DNA of 64,000 nt from Sphingobacterium sp. N143. Lineage in GTDB: Bacteria > Bacteroidota > Bacteroidia > Sphingobacteriales > Sphingobacteriaceae. The stretch is from NCBI RefSeq assembly GCF_030325625.1, contig NZ_JACAIS010000004.1:62001-126000 (forward strand). Reading direction: 5' to 3'. The position numbers and the translations under genes were made by a program. The notes below the pieces were generated by a model. The model was not told the origin of the DNA and did not search any database. It worked only from the letters and a program-made list of their open reading frames with translations. Shown here piece after piece: positions 17,776 to 26,149 of this stretch. Numbering within the stretch: position 1 is the first letter of the stretch; each line of letters opens with the position of its first letter.

Positions 17776-19089
17776 ATGAAAAACACCACAACGGAATTGT
17801 TGAAGGATTCCCAATCCCAAATTTATCATTGGACATTTCAGTGGATCGAGCAATTTGGATTAGATAAGCAGATTAACCATTTTATCAATTCCATCATCCT
17901 GTTCATATTGGTCATCCTGTTCTTGGTCATGATCGATTATTTTAGTAAGAAAATATTGCTGTTGTTGACGATCAAAGCCATCCGACGAAGTTCAAACCGT
18001 TTTGATGATTTACTGATTCGGAATAAAACTTTAAAATTGATCGCCCATTTCGTGCCCATTTTGGTAGCCCAATACATCATACCTATTATTTTCATGGGCT
18101 TTCCAGGCTGGAAGGATCCTATTCATAAACTACTGGCAATAGCCACCACCATTGTAAGTTTATTAATTGTCCATTCGCTGCTGAAAAGCGTGCGCGATAT
18201 CTTGCGGACAAAGAAGTCTTTTGCGGACAAACCCTTAGAAAGCTATTTACAGGTATGTCAAATCGTCATGCTGTTTATTGGTGGAACAATCTGTTTTTCC
18301 ATCTTAACAGGAAGTTCGGCCTGGTCCTTCTTATTGTCATTGGGGGCCGCCTCGGCAATTCTAATGTTGGTTTTTAAAGATACTATCTTAGGTTTTGTCG
18401 CAAGCATACAGGTCTCGGCAAACGATTCTATTCGTGTTGGGGACTGGATTGAAATGGCCAAATATGGAGCTGATGGCGTGGTGCGGGAAATCAATCTCAA
18501 CAATGTCAAAGTCCAGAACTTTGACCGGACCATCACAACAATTCCGACGCACACCCTGCTCTCGGATTCATTTAAGAATTATCGCGGCATGCAACAGTCG
18601 GGAGGACGACGTCTGAAAAGGGCGATAAACATCAAAATAGCCACCATACGCTTCCTGAATAATGAGGAAATTGAAAAACTAAAAAATATACAGATCCTAC
18701 GGCCTTATATCGAAGACCGTGCAAAGATCATTGACGAATATAATGCCATTCATCAGATTGATCCTTCCAATCCGATCAATGGCAGGAAAATGACCAACCT
18801 GGGCATGTTCAGGGCCTATGCACTCACGTATTTGCGGCAGAGTCCCCATGTTCATAAATCCATGCCGCTCATGGTACGTCAGCTTGCCTCAACCGAACAT
18901 GGTGTCCCGATGGAACTTTACTTCTTTGTGAATGACATCCGCTGGGAATATTACGAAGGGATTGTTTCGGATATATTTGACCATCTGTTTGCTGCAATAA
19001 AATATTTCAATCTCGAAATATTTGAAAATCCTGCTTCAGATGATTTCAAGCATTTTATAGCACAACAAGAAATGACCGTGCTGAACTAA
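17776..19089 (+). CDS. MscS-family mechanosensitive channel (YbdG-like)
   Basis: Membrane channel that opens on osmotic downshock. The 437-residue protein has about five membrane helices before residue 200 and then the pore helix and MscS beta domain (LLSLGAASAILMLVFKDTILGFVASIQVSAND in parts: SLGAASAILMLVFKDTILG, and RVGDWIEMAKYGADGVVREI). The C-terminal cytosolic domain contains an insertion of about 70 residues after the NYRGMQQSGGRRLKRAI segment, as in YbdG/MscM. The start is ATG 17776; a TTG five codons earlier lies within the terminator. Confidence 0.92.
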   Translation: MKNTTTELLKDSQSQIYHWTFQWIEQFGLDKQINHFINSIILFILVILFLVMIDYFSKKILLLLTIKAIRRSSNRFDDLLIRNKTLKLIAHFVPILVAQYIIPIIFMGFPGWKDPIHKLLAIATTIVSLLIVHSLLKSVRDILRTKKSFADKPLESYLQVCQIVMLFIGGTICFSILTGSSAWSFLLSLGAASAILMLVFKDTILGFVASIQVSANDSIRVGDWIEMAKYGADGVVREINLNNVKVQNFDRTITTIPTHTLLSDSFKNYRGMQQSGGRRLKRAINIKIATIRFLNNEEIEKLKNIQILRPYIEDRAKIIDEYNAIHQIDPSNPINGRKMTNLGMFRAYALTYLRQSPHVHKSMPLMVRQLASTEHGVPMELYFFVNDIRWEYYEGIVSDIFDHLFAAIKYFNLEIFENPASDDFKHFIAQQEMTVLN

Positions 19090-19150
19090 TTAGTTTAAAC
19101 TTGAGGGCTAATGGATCACGAAGACAGCGCATTCCATAGATCCAAAAACA

Positions 19151-19184
19151 GTGAAAGGTAATCCGGGGAGATTACCTTTTCACT
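19151..19184 (+). terminator. Possible terminator after the MscS-like gene
   Basis: GTGAAAGGTAATC (19151-19163) pairs with GATTACCTTTTCAC (19170-19183 region) with one bulge. The T-run is short, so the strength is doubtful. Confidence 0.5.
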
Positions 19185-19356
19185 TTAAAAACAAACTAAA
19201 TTTTCAGACGTGTTTCGCAACAGGTCTACACATTAACCCTAACTCTTTATGAATCAAAAATTACTCTATACAAATATAGAATCGTTATGTTAAATCCATC
19301 TTAAGTTAACTTTAAACTTAAAACAATTCGATTCTCTACCTCCTTATTATCGTCGG

Positions 19357-20916
19357 TTATTCCACCACGATGTCTTTAGTAGCCACATGTTCTCTATTGA
19401 ACATATCTACTGCTCTGATCTCGATCTGATGTTTCCCCACTTTGAGTTTCGGCAGGTTCATCATCCACAGATGACTTGATTTCTCCGGATTCGAAGGGCG
19501 ACGTGTAGCCATCAACTCATTAGCGGTATCATACTTTGCTAAAGACGTTAAAAACGCAGGATCATGTTCATTGACATATCTCATGTTTTTCCATTCTCCT
19601 TGGTTGATTCTGTAGCTTACCTTATCACCTTCCTTGCCAATAAAAAAATTGGCATAGATCGGGTATCTTTTGGTATACTTTTGTGGCACCACCGAAGCTC
19701 CATAAAGCTCAATTTGATAAGTTTCCGGTTTGCCCACGACCTTATAATCAAAGCTATATTGATTACCATCTATTTTCAGTACCGCATATCCTTTGGGGGT
19801 TCCATCGCGCATGGTGGACACGGGAATACCTTTTTCATTCAATTCACCCGAATACCAATCGCCTGATGTTGTTCCTACATTATACTCATGGTGCGCTTTC
19901 CCCTGCTTCCAACCATCAGCCTGTCCGTAAAAGTACTGGCGTTGAAAATGGGTATGCGCTGACAATGACAGGGTATGTTGAAATGGTGCCAGGATATCAA
20001 ACAGACGTTGTCTGTCTTCATTCCTGAAAACATCAGAATCTTCGTGATACAAAGGAATATGAAATGCAAGCACTATCAGTTTGTTTTTATCTACCTGTTT
20101 TAGGTCATTTTCGACAAAATCCAATTGGTCTTTTCTAAATCCCCCTAAATATCCCTTTCCTGTGCGTGGATTCGGATAGATAATGTCATCCAGTACAATA
20201 AAGTGGGTGTTTCCATAATTGAAGGCATAATTATTTGGTCCAAAAGTCCTTTCAAAAGATTCATCTGAAAGGCTATCGACCGTGGCATCATAATTCATGT
20301 CGTGATTTCCCATGACATTATACCAGGGTAACCCCATCGTCGAAACCACTGACTTATATTTCGGTTGAAGAGAAAGGTCGTCACCAACTAAATCCCCCAG
20401 ACTGATACCAAATTTTGCGATGGATTTATCCGAAATTTCGTTGATAACCCCTTCTTTAAAAAAGCGGAGTTCTTCTTCAGTATAGGCCTGTGGATCACCA
20501 AATACAAAAGCAGAAAAAGAAGGATTTTCATCCTGCTGGTACAAAGCGAAATCTATTGCTGCGGGAATATCCCCTGTCGCAGATATACCCGGATACTTTG
20601 ATGCTGGGCTGCCAATGGCCTTGTGTATATAATAAAATTTTGGATGATTATTTTCATCCAATGGTACCGCATATCCTGCAGGTTTAACAACAAAAATGAT
20701 ATTATCCTTGCCAATAGGTAATTGGTAGTTACCATCTTTATCTGTCACGACAACTTCACGTCCATTACTGACCGAAACGGCAGCAATACCCTTTTCTTTT
20801 TTATCTAATTTCCCATTCTTATTTACATCATGGTAAACTTTTCCCTTTGCAAGCTCTTGTGCTTGCACTGACTGAGCCAAAGCCCAGGATATGGCCAATG
20901 CCAAAAATGTTTTCAT
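19357..20916 (-). CDS. Secreted calcineurin-like metallophosphoesterase
   Basis: A 519-residue exported enzyme with a signal peptide (cleavage likely after VQA, residue 19). An N-terminal SdrD/EF-hand-like beta domain follows (KVYHDVNKNGKLDKKEKGI, about 25-110). The metallophosphoesterase core has the metal-binding motifs FGDPQAY, GISLGDLVGDD, VMGNHDMNYD, FHIPLYHE and SAHTHFQRQ. A C-terminal beta domain typical of the MetallophosC family ends the protein. The two-metal phosphoesterase site looks complete. The substrate is unknown; family members act on phosphomono- or diesters in the periplasm. An unusual 11-bp tandem repeat lies about 165-220 bp upstream. Confidence 0.92.
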   Translation of the reverse strand: MKTFLALAISWALAQSVQAQELAKGKVYHDVNKNGKLDKKEKGIAAVSVSNGREVVVTDKDGNYQLPIGKDNIIFVVKPAGYAVPLDENNHPKFYYIHKAIGSPASKYPGISATGDIPAAIDFALYQQDENPSFSAFVFGDPQAYTEEELRFFKEGVINEISDKSIAKFGISLGDLVGDDLSLQPKYKSVVSTMGLPWYNVMGNHDMNYDATVDSLSDESFERTFGPNNYAFNYGNTHFIVLDDIIYPNPRTGKGYLGGFRKDQLDFVENDLKQVDKNKLIVLAFHIPLYHEDSDVFRNEDRQRLFDILAPFQHTLSLSAHTHFQRQYFYGQADGWKQGKAHHEYNVGTTSGDWYSGELNEKGIPVSTMRDGTPKGYAVLKIDGNQYSFDYKVVGKPETYQIELYGASVVPQKYTKRYPIYANFFIGKEGDKVSYRINQGEWKNMRYVNEHDPAFLTSLAKYDTANELMATRRPSNPEKSSHLWMMNLPKLKVGKHQIEIRAVDMFNREHVATKDIVVE

Positions 20917-21264
20917 ATCGAATTTTGGTTTTGGTGCTAAAGTACCCTATTCACATTAAAGGAATATAAAGTGAACATCAAGAATTCGTAAACATAACTG
21001 GGGTTCAAGGTCGTTTCAAGTGGTAAGTAAAAACGTATCTAAGGGTTATTTAATAAGGAGATAGAAGGGGATTTATACGGTTTCATCCGAATGAGGTCCC
21101 TATCAGGTCCGTATGAAGTCCCTATTAGCTCCCTATTAATATTGAAAATGGGATTGATCGTTCCCCTATCATTTCCCTTCCCATTGTCCAACGCTACCTC
21201 CATCCTTTTAACAGGGTATTTCTGTTCAATCAGTAAGGAAAAAGCTTAAATAATTATGGATAGA
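20917..21264. other. Intergenic region with 11-bp tandem repeat
   Basis: This 348-bp gap lies upstream of the phosphoesterase gene and downstream of a hypothetical gene, both on the minus strand. No ORF is convincing. Its striking content is the tandem repeat at 21082-21136 and a following stretch with scattered TCCC/CCCTAT words up to about 21190. Confidence 0.75.
21082..21136. repeat. Five-unit 11-bp tandem repeat
   Basis: Four clear units, GAGGTCCCTAT, CAGGTCCGTAT, GAAGTCCCTAT and TAGCTCCCTAT (21093-21136), are preceded by a weaker one, TTCATCCGAAT (21082-21092). On the minus strand the pattern is a 7-bp core ATAGGGA or ATACGGA plus a variable 4-bp spacer. The period is strictly 11 bp, close to one DNA turn, so bound proteins would sit on one face of the helix. 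Confidence 0.8.
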
Positions 21265-21768
21265 CTATCTTGCCTGTGCAGTCGCCAGCATGCGGTTTAC
21301 TTCATCGATCATTGATTTGGCAGCATCATGCATACGCGGGTTACCGGCAAAGTCGGCATCTAAGGTTACATGTTTTGACTTGTCTTTATAATGATATTCC
21401 AAATAGAAACGAGGAACTTTGGAGTTAACAGAATCTTTCTGCCATTCCGGACCGGTCATATCCGTATCAAGGTTCCAGAAGCCCAGTTCCATTGCTTTAC
21501 GGTGCAGGTACAGCAAATCATCTTTCGTAAATTTTACGGTATCCGTGATCAATGAATCTTTTTTGTTCAAATATTTATAGATACGTGTTTTGGAATTGTA
21601 TTCATTGACCATATGATTTGGTTCGCCATATTTGAATTCAATGGATTCAAAATCTGCAAATCGGAATGGTGCATTTTTAATCATATTACTGTAATAATAT
21701 ACGCAATACATCAAAAATGGAACAATAATACAAAGGCCCAAAAAAATCTTTTTACTCTTAATTGTCAT
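21265..21768 (-). CDS. Hypothetical membrane-anchored protein
   Basis: I do not recognise the family. The 167-residue protein has one N-terminal membrane helix (about 8-27, FLGLCIIVPFLMYCVYYYS) and a soluble, charged domain, so it is likely anchored in the inner membrane facing the periplasm. Repeated Tyr/Phe-rich strands (FRFADFESIEFKYGEP, PRFYLEYHYKDKSKHVTLDADF) suggest a small alpha/beta fold. A -7-like TATTTTTG at 21785-21792 lies 16 nt upstream of the ATG. The NlpC/P60 gene lies upstream on the same strand with 90 bp between them. Confidence 0.75.
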   Translation of the reverse strand: MTIKSKKIFLGLCIIVPFLMYCVYYYSNMIKNAPFRFADFESIEFKYGEPNHMVNEYNSKTRIYKYLNKKDSLITDTVKFTKDDLLYLHRKAMELGFWNLDTDMTGPEWQKDSVNSKVPRFYLEYHYKDKSKHVTLDADFAGNPRMHDAAKSMIDEVNRMLATAQAR

Positions 21769-21858
21769 TTCTATAAAATTTTGACAAAAATAAGGATTTA
21801 TATAGGGTATAAAAGTTTAAGTCAAGATATGACATAAAACCTACACGAATAAGGCTTC

Positions 21859-22437
21859 TTAAATTTTGGGAGAGCCTGCATCCACAAAAGTTCGGGCATA
21901 CCAGCTGTCGGACAGATCGGAAATGATGACTCCTTTACGGGTCGATACATGCACAAATTTATTGTTGTGGAGGTATACCCCAACGTGATCCACTCCTCTT
22001 CTGCCGAAAGAGAAAAACACCAGATCCCCCTCTTCAAGCTTTTCGGGTTTCTTTCGTTTCACCATATTTTCCATATCTCTGGAAGTCCGGGGAAGATTTC
22101 CATTGTAGACCGCAATATATAGCAGGTTTACAAAACCTGAACAATCTACTCCAGCCTTAGTCTGTCCTCCCATTCGATGCGGTATTCCCATCCAGTCATC
22201 AATAAATGAATACAACTGCGGGTTTAATTTTTTTGTACTTACATTTAAAAGTGATGCGTAATTATCAAGTCGCGATCCGGCAAAAGTCTTTCCCCTTGCC
22301 GAGCTCGCATCAGTTAAGACCGATCCTGACGATCGCGAATTAGCTGTCAGTACTTTTTTCTTCGTCGAACAACTGCTTAAGAATAGCAATGCCCCCAAAA
22401 AGAGAATATAATAGGATCTAGCAATCATCATGTTCAT
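21859..22437 (-). CDS. NlpC/P60 family (C40) cell-wall hydrolase lipoprotein
   Basis: A 192-residue lipoprotein with a lipobox ending at Cys23 (LSSC). The peptidase domain covers about residues 75-190. The catalytic Cys is in AGVDCSGFVNLLY and the His in GVDHVGVYLHNNKFVHVS. Enzymes of this type cleave peptide stems of peptidoglycan, commonly at gamma-D-Glu-mDAP. This fits the meso-DAP-type MurE in this window. The start is taken as the first ATG; ATG three codons later is equally possible. The promoter at 22453-22483 is of the shared 31-bp type. Confidence 0.92.
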   Translation of the reverse strand: MNMMIARSYYILFLGALLFLSSCSTKKKVLTANSRSSGSVLTDASSARGKTFAGSRLDNYASLLNVSTKKLNPQLYSFIDDWMGIPHRMGGQTKAGVDCSGFVNLLYIAVYNGNLPRTSRDMENMVKRKKPEKLEEGDLVFFSFGRRGVDHVGVYLHNNKFVHVSTRKGVIISDLSDSWYARTFVDAGSPKI

Positions 22438-22452
22438 TACGCTTTTCTAGAA

Positions 22453-22483
22453 CAAACTTAGCTAAATTGCTGTTGATATGCAA
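22453..22483 (-). promoter_or_regulatory. NlpC/P60-gene promoter, shared 31-bp module
   Basis: TTG (22481-22483, minus strand), a 20-nt spacer and TAAGTTTG (22453-22460). The 16 bp ending in the box read AATTTAGCTAAGTTTG preceded by GC, as in the other copies except that one A of the CAAA arm is missing. Confidence 0.65.
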
Positions 22484-22689
22484 TATATTGCGTTTCATAT
22501 AAAGACAATCTACCCAATTTAGTTTAGGCATTCGGATGGAGAGCTGTTCCGCCATTGCCACCTGCACCTTAGCCTTGGCCATTCATTTCATAAGGAAATG
22601 TCATAAAACCTTTATTCCTTCAACTACAACACGGAATAAGGAAAAGAATTGTTCAGAAATCGTAACTTTGGCGGCTAATTTAGATGTGA

Positions 22690-23586
22690 ATGGAAAAATT
22701 AAAAGGTGCATTAGCTGTCTTTTTAGGTGCTAGTAGTTTTGGGATCTTGTCAACATTTGTAAAAAAAGCATATGGTGAAGGGCTTACTTTAGGAGAGGTG
22801 ACAGGGATTCAGGTATTATTTGGCATGTTGCTATTATGGATCATCTTTATCCTGATGAAGTTATTTTCAGCCAGGCCCTTGCAACCTTTATCTAAAAAAT
22901 CTTCGTGGATCAAGATCTTGGTCAGTGGTACATCTACAGGACTTGTCAGCATATTATATTATAAATGTGTACAGCTTGTGCCGGCCTCATTGGCTATTGT
23001 TCTACTGATGCAATATATCTGGATCGGAGTACTGATTGAATTTGTTTTCTTCAAAACCAGGCCATCAAAAAATAATTTGATCGGCATTGGTATTGTACTG
23101 GCGGCAACCTTACTAGCAACGGGGCTGATTGAAAAAGGCCTCAGCGATCTCCAACCGACAGGGATATTGTTCGGTCTCCTGGCGGCGACTGCCTATTCGG
23201 TTTTCATGATTGTCAACGGACGTGTTGGAAATGACTATCACCCGATCCAAAAAAGTGCAATTATGGTAACAGGTTCCTGTATTTTGGTTTTTACGCTCTT
23301 CCCGCCCACTTACTTATTCAATGGTCAGTTTGATCACAATTTCTTACATTTCGGATTGATCCTTTCCTTGTTTGGAACAGTAATTCCACCGTTATTATTT
23401 GCTTATGGCTTACCTAAAACAGGATTTTCGCTGGGGGGAATCTTAAGTTCAGCTGAACTACCAGTAGCGACCTGCATGTCCTATTTTATTTTGCATGAAT
23501 CTGTATCACCGGTACAATGGCTGGGTGTTTTCTTCATTTTGGGTACGGTGATCTGGTTGAATGCTGCCAAGAGCAAGGGGCAATAG
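22690..23586 (+). CDS. EamA/DMT-family transporter
   Basis: A 298-residue membrane protein with ten predicted helices in two EamA repeats (about 5-145 and 155-292). It shows family features such as GASSFGILSTFVKKAYGEG in the first helix and the GLLAATAYSVFMIVNG segment opening the second half. Members export or exchange metabolites such as amino acids, nucleotides or drugs; the substrate is not evident. A -7-like TAACTTTG lies at 22663-22670, 20 nt before the ATG. The gene is followed by a strong terminator shared with mtaB. Confidence 0.9.
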   Translation: MEKLKGALAVFLGASSFGILSTFVKKAYGEGLTLGEVTGIQVLFGMLLLWIIFILMKLFSARPLQPLSKKSSWIKILVSGTSTGLVSILYYKCVQLVPASLAIVLLMQYIWIGVLIEFVFFKTRPSKNNLIGIGIVLAATLLATGLIEKGLSDLQPTGILFGLLAATAYSVFMIVNGRVGNDYHPIQKSAIMVTGSCILVFTLFPPTYLFNGQFDHNFLHFGLILSLFGTVIPPLLFAYGLPKTGFSLGGILSSAELPVATCMSYFILHESVSPVQWLGVFFILGTVIWLNAAKSKGQ

Positions 23587-23606
23587 CCTATCGTCAAATT
23601 GCTATT

Positions 23607-23644
23607 AAAAAGGGGCGATCTTTTGTTGAAGATCGCCCCTTTTT
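23607..23644 (+). terminator. Bidirectional terminator between the EamA gene and mtaB
   Basis: AAAAAGGGGCGATC (23607-23620) and GATCGCCCCTTTTT (23631-23644) form a perfect 14-bp stem with a 10-nt loop between two convergent genes. Confidence 0.9.
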
Positions 23645-23666
23645 AATACTTCTTATCTGTTCAAGA

Positions 23667-24989
23667 TTAGTGTGCCAATGTCTCTGGAATTTCCTCGACC
23701 TCAACCTCACAGGTATCCGTTACTTCCATAAATTTAACCGGAACCACTTCATTGACCAGCAATGGATCATACAAGGTTCTTACCTTAACATAGTTTTTTG
23801 AAAAACCATGCATATAGCCATCTTTTTCATCTGCTTCAAAAAGGACTTCTCCTATTGCCCCTACCTGCGACTCATAAAAAGCACGTCTTTTCTTTTCCGA
23901 AAGGATATGGAGCATCTTACTGCGGTCACTGCGCTGTGCCCCTGGTACTGCGCCTTCCATCTGAGCGGCAATGGTATTTTCTCGTTCGGAATACGTAAAG
24001 ACATGCAGATAGGAAATATCCATATCATTCAAAAAGTTGTACGTATCAATAAAGTCTTCACGTGTCTCCCCCGGAAAACCGACAATCACATCAACACCTA
24101 TACAGCAGTTGGGCATCAGTGCTTTTATAAATTGTACCCGCTCGGTATACAGCTCGCGTTTATACCTCCTGCGCATCAGTCCCAGGATCTTATTGCTTCC
24201 AGACTGCAATGGCATATGAAAGTGTGGGACAAACCGTTTGGACTGGGCCACAAATTCTATGATATCATTGGAGAGAAGATTGGGCTCGATGGAGGAGATG
24301 CGGATTCGGTCAATTCCATCGACCTCATCAAGCGCTTTCACCAGGTCCAAAAAACGATCTTCGCGTTTTCCATCCCGAAGACCGAAATCGCCGATATTCA
24401 CCCCTGTCAACACTATTTCTTTCACCCCTGAAGCTGCAATTTCTTCAGCCTGCCGTACAATATCTTCGATCTTTCCGGAGCGGCTTCCCCCACGTGCCAA
24501 TGGGATTGTACAGAATGTACAGGAGTAATCACAGCCATCCTGGACTTTTAAAAATGTACGTGTACGGTCTCCAATGGAATAAGCAGAGACAAATTGATTG
24601 GTTTCATCAATTGGACCATTGTAAACAATCGCCTTCTCCTGCTTTGTCAAATCATTGATATGCTCGATGATGTTAAATTTTTCAGCAGCCCCCAACACCA
24701 TATCTACCCCGGGAATCTCTGAAATTTCCTTTGGTTTTAATTGTGCATAGCAGCCAACAATCGTTATATAGGCATTTGGAGAGTGCTTTAGGGCTTCCTT
24801 GACGACCTTTCTACACTTCTTGTCTGCGTTATCTGTTACAGAGCATGTATTGATCACATAGACGTCGGCCCGGCTATTGAATGCTGTCGTATCGTAACCC
24901 GCATCTTTAAATAATCGTCCAATGGATGATGTCTCTGAATAATTCAGCTTACACCCTAGTGTATAGAAAGCTACTTTTTTATTCTCCAT
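23667..24989 (-). CDS. mtaB: tRNA (t6A37) C2-methylthiotransferase, radical SAM
   Basis: Converts N6-threonylcarbamoyladenosine-37 of tRNA to its 2-methylthio form. The 440-residue protein has an N-terminal methylthiotransferase domain (VAFYTLGCKLNYSETSSIGR, NTCSVTDNADKKCRKV), the radical-SAM core with CDYSCTFCTIPLARG (CxxxCxxC) and a C-terminal TRAM region (about 370-430). GCKLNY and this domain layout favour MtaB over MiaB or RimO. TsaB, also encoded in this window, helps make the t6A substrate. The start is ATG 24989; an in-frame ATG at 25001 overlaps the -7 box TAATTTTG (24999-25006). Confidence 0.94.
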   Translation of the reverse strand: MENKKVAFYTLGCKLNYSETSSIGRLFKDAGYDTTAFNSRADVYVINTCSVTDNADKKCRKVVKEALKHSPNAYITIVGCYAQLKPKEISEIPGVDMVLGAAEKFNIIEHINDLTKQEKAIVYNGPIDETNQFVSAYSIGDRTRTFLKVQDGCDYSCTFCTIPLARGGSRSGKIEDIVRQAEEIAASGVKEIVLTGVNIGDFGLRDGKREDRFLDLVKALDEVDGIDRIRISSIEPNLLSNDIIEFVAQSKRFVPHFHMPLQSGSNKILGLMRRRYKRELYTERVQFIKALMPNCCIGVDVIVGFPGETREDFIDTYNFLNDMDISYLHVFTYSERENTIAAQMEGAVPGAQRSDRSKMLHILSEKKRRAFYESQVGAIGEVLFEADEKDGYMHGFSKNYVKVRTLYDPLLVNEVVPVKFMEVTDTCEVEVEEIPETLAH

Positions 24990-24998
24990 AATATTTTG

Positions 24999-25006
24999 CA
25001 AAATTA
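24999..25006 (-). promoter_or_regulatory. -7 box of mtaB with a very short leader
   Basis: TAATTTTG on the minus strand ends 9 nt before the ATG at 24989. The leader would be only a few nucleotides long. The -33 element is weak. Confidence 0.4.
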
Positions 25007-25282
25007 CATTTTTTTTCAGTAACCCTTCTTATCATTTTAAGTTTTGACTTTCTCATTATAGGGATTTTCCTTAGTTTTGATTATTCAGACAAAAACAAAC
25101 ATGACAACCTTTAAAGATTGCTATTTGGCGTTATCGGCAGATTTCAATACAGCAGAAAGCAAGCGTACGCGATAATGCAGCAGGATAACACATCCTATTG
25201 CGGAAGAGCATATGCATTAAGAAGTAACAGACCGAGCGTATAAAATGCAGTGGAAATAAAGGCTTATCAACAACAATTACAT

Positions 25283-26104
25283 ATGAAACAATATTTAGAT
25301 TTACTCAGACATGTATATACGACTGGTGTTGTAAAGACGGACCGTACTGGGACAGGTACCAAAAGTGTCTTTGGATATCAGATGCGTTTCAATCTGCAAG
25401 AAGGATTTCCTTTGGTAACGACCAAAAAATTACATCTCCGGTCGATCATTCATGAATTGATCTGGTTTCTCAAAGGAGAGACCAATATCCACTATTTAAA
25501 AGAGAATGGGGTAAGTATCTGGGATGAGTGGGCTGATGAAGAGGGTAACCTCGGCCCCGTGTACGGTTCACAGTGGCGCTCCTGGCCTACTCCTGATGGC
25601 CGGCATATTGACCAAATAACACAGGTCATCAATCAATTGAAAAATTCGCCAGATTCCCGTCGTATCATTGTATCGGCCTGGAATGTCGCTGAAATCGAAC
25701 AGATGGCTTTGCCACCATGCCACGCTTTTTTTCAGTTCTATGTAGCACCCGCCCAGCCTGAAAAGGGAATTTTAAAACCGCAGCTTTCTTGTCAGCTCTA
25801 TCAACGTAGTGCAGACATATTTTTAGGTGTCCCATTCAATATTGCTTCTTATGCGCTATTGACAATGATGGTTGCACAGGTATGTGATATGGAGGCTGCA
25901 GAATTTGTCCATACACTGGGCGATGCACACATCTATAGCAACCATTTCGAGCAAACCGAATTACAATTGAGCCGCGCCCCAAAGCCACTCCCGCTCATGA
26001 AAATAAATCCTGATATCAAAAATATCTTTGATTTTAAATTTGAGGACTTTGAATTATTGAATTATGAGTCACATCCACATATCAAGGCTCCCGTCGCCGT
26101 GTAA
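25283..26104 (+). CDS. thyA: Thymidylate synthase
   Basis: Makes dTMP from dUMP with methylene-tetrahydrofolate, giving dihydrofolate that the next gene product recycles. The 273-residue protein has the conserved [16 protein letters not shown] start, the catalytic Cys in [14 protein letters not shown] and the dUMP-binding [23 protein letters not shown] region (in parts: [16 protein letters not shown] and IASYALL). The start is ATG 25283 (MKQYLDLL); upstream GTG 25250 is in frame but adds 11 residues not typical of the family. It forms an operon with folA, 45-54 bp downstream. Confidence 0.97.
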   Translation: MKQYLDLLRHVYTTGVVKTDRTGTGTKSVFGYQMRFNLQEGFPLVTTKKLHLRSIIHELIWFLKGETNIHYLKENGVSIWDEWADEEGNLGPVYGSQWRSWPTPDGRHIDQITQVINQLKNSPDSRRIIVSAWNVAEIEQMALPPCHAFFQFYVAPAQPEKGILKPQLSCQLYQRSADIFLGVPFNIASYALLTMMVAQVCDMEAAEFVHTLGDAHIYSNHFEQTELQLSRAPKPLPLMKINPDIKNIFDFKFEDFELLNYESHPHIKAPVAV

Positions 26105-26149
26105 AAAAACGGTAAACGGAGTCATAAGGATAAGGATGATGACGAACAC

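Noticed and set aside
23808..24431. Open frame of 207 codons on the plus strand opposite mtaB
   Set aside because: Long, but fully antisense to the radical-SAM core of mtaB. It lacks family features and no promoter precedes it.
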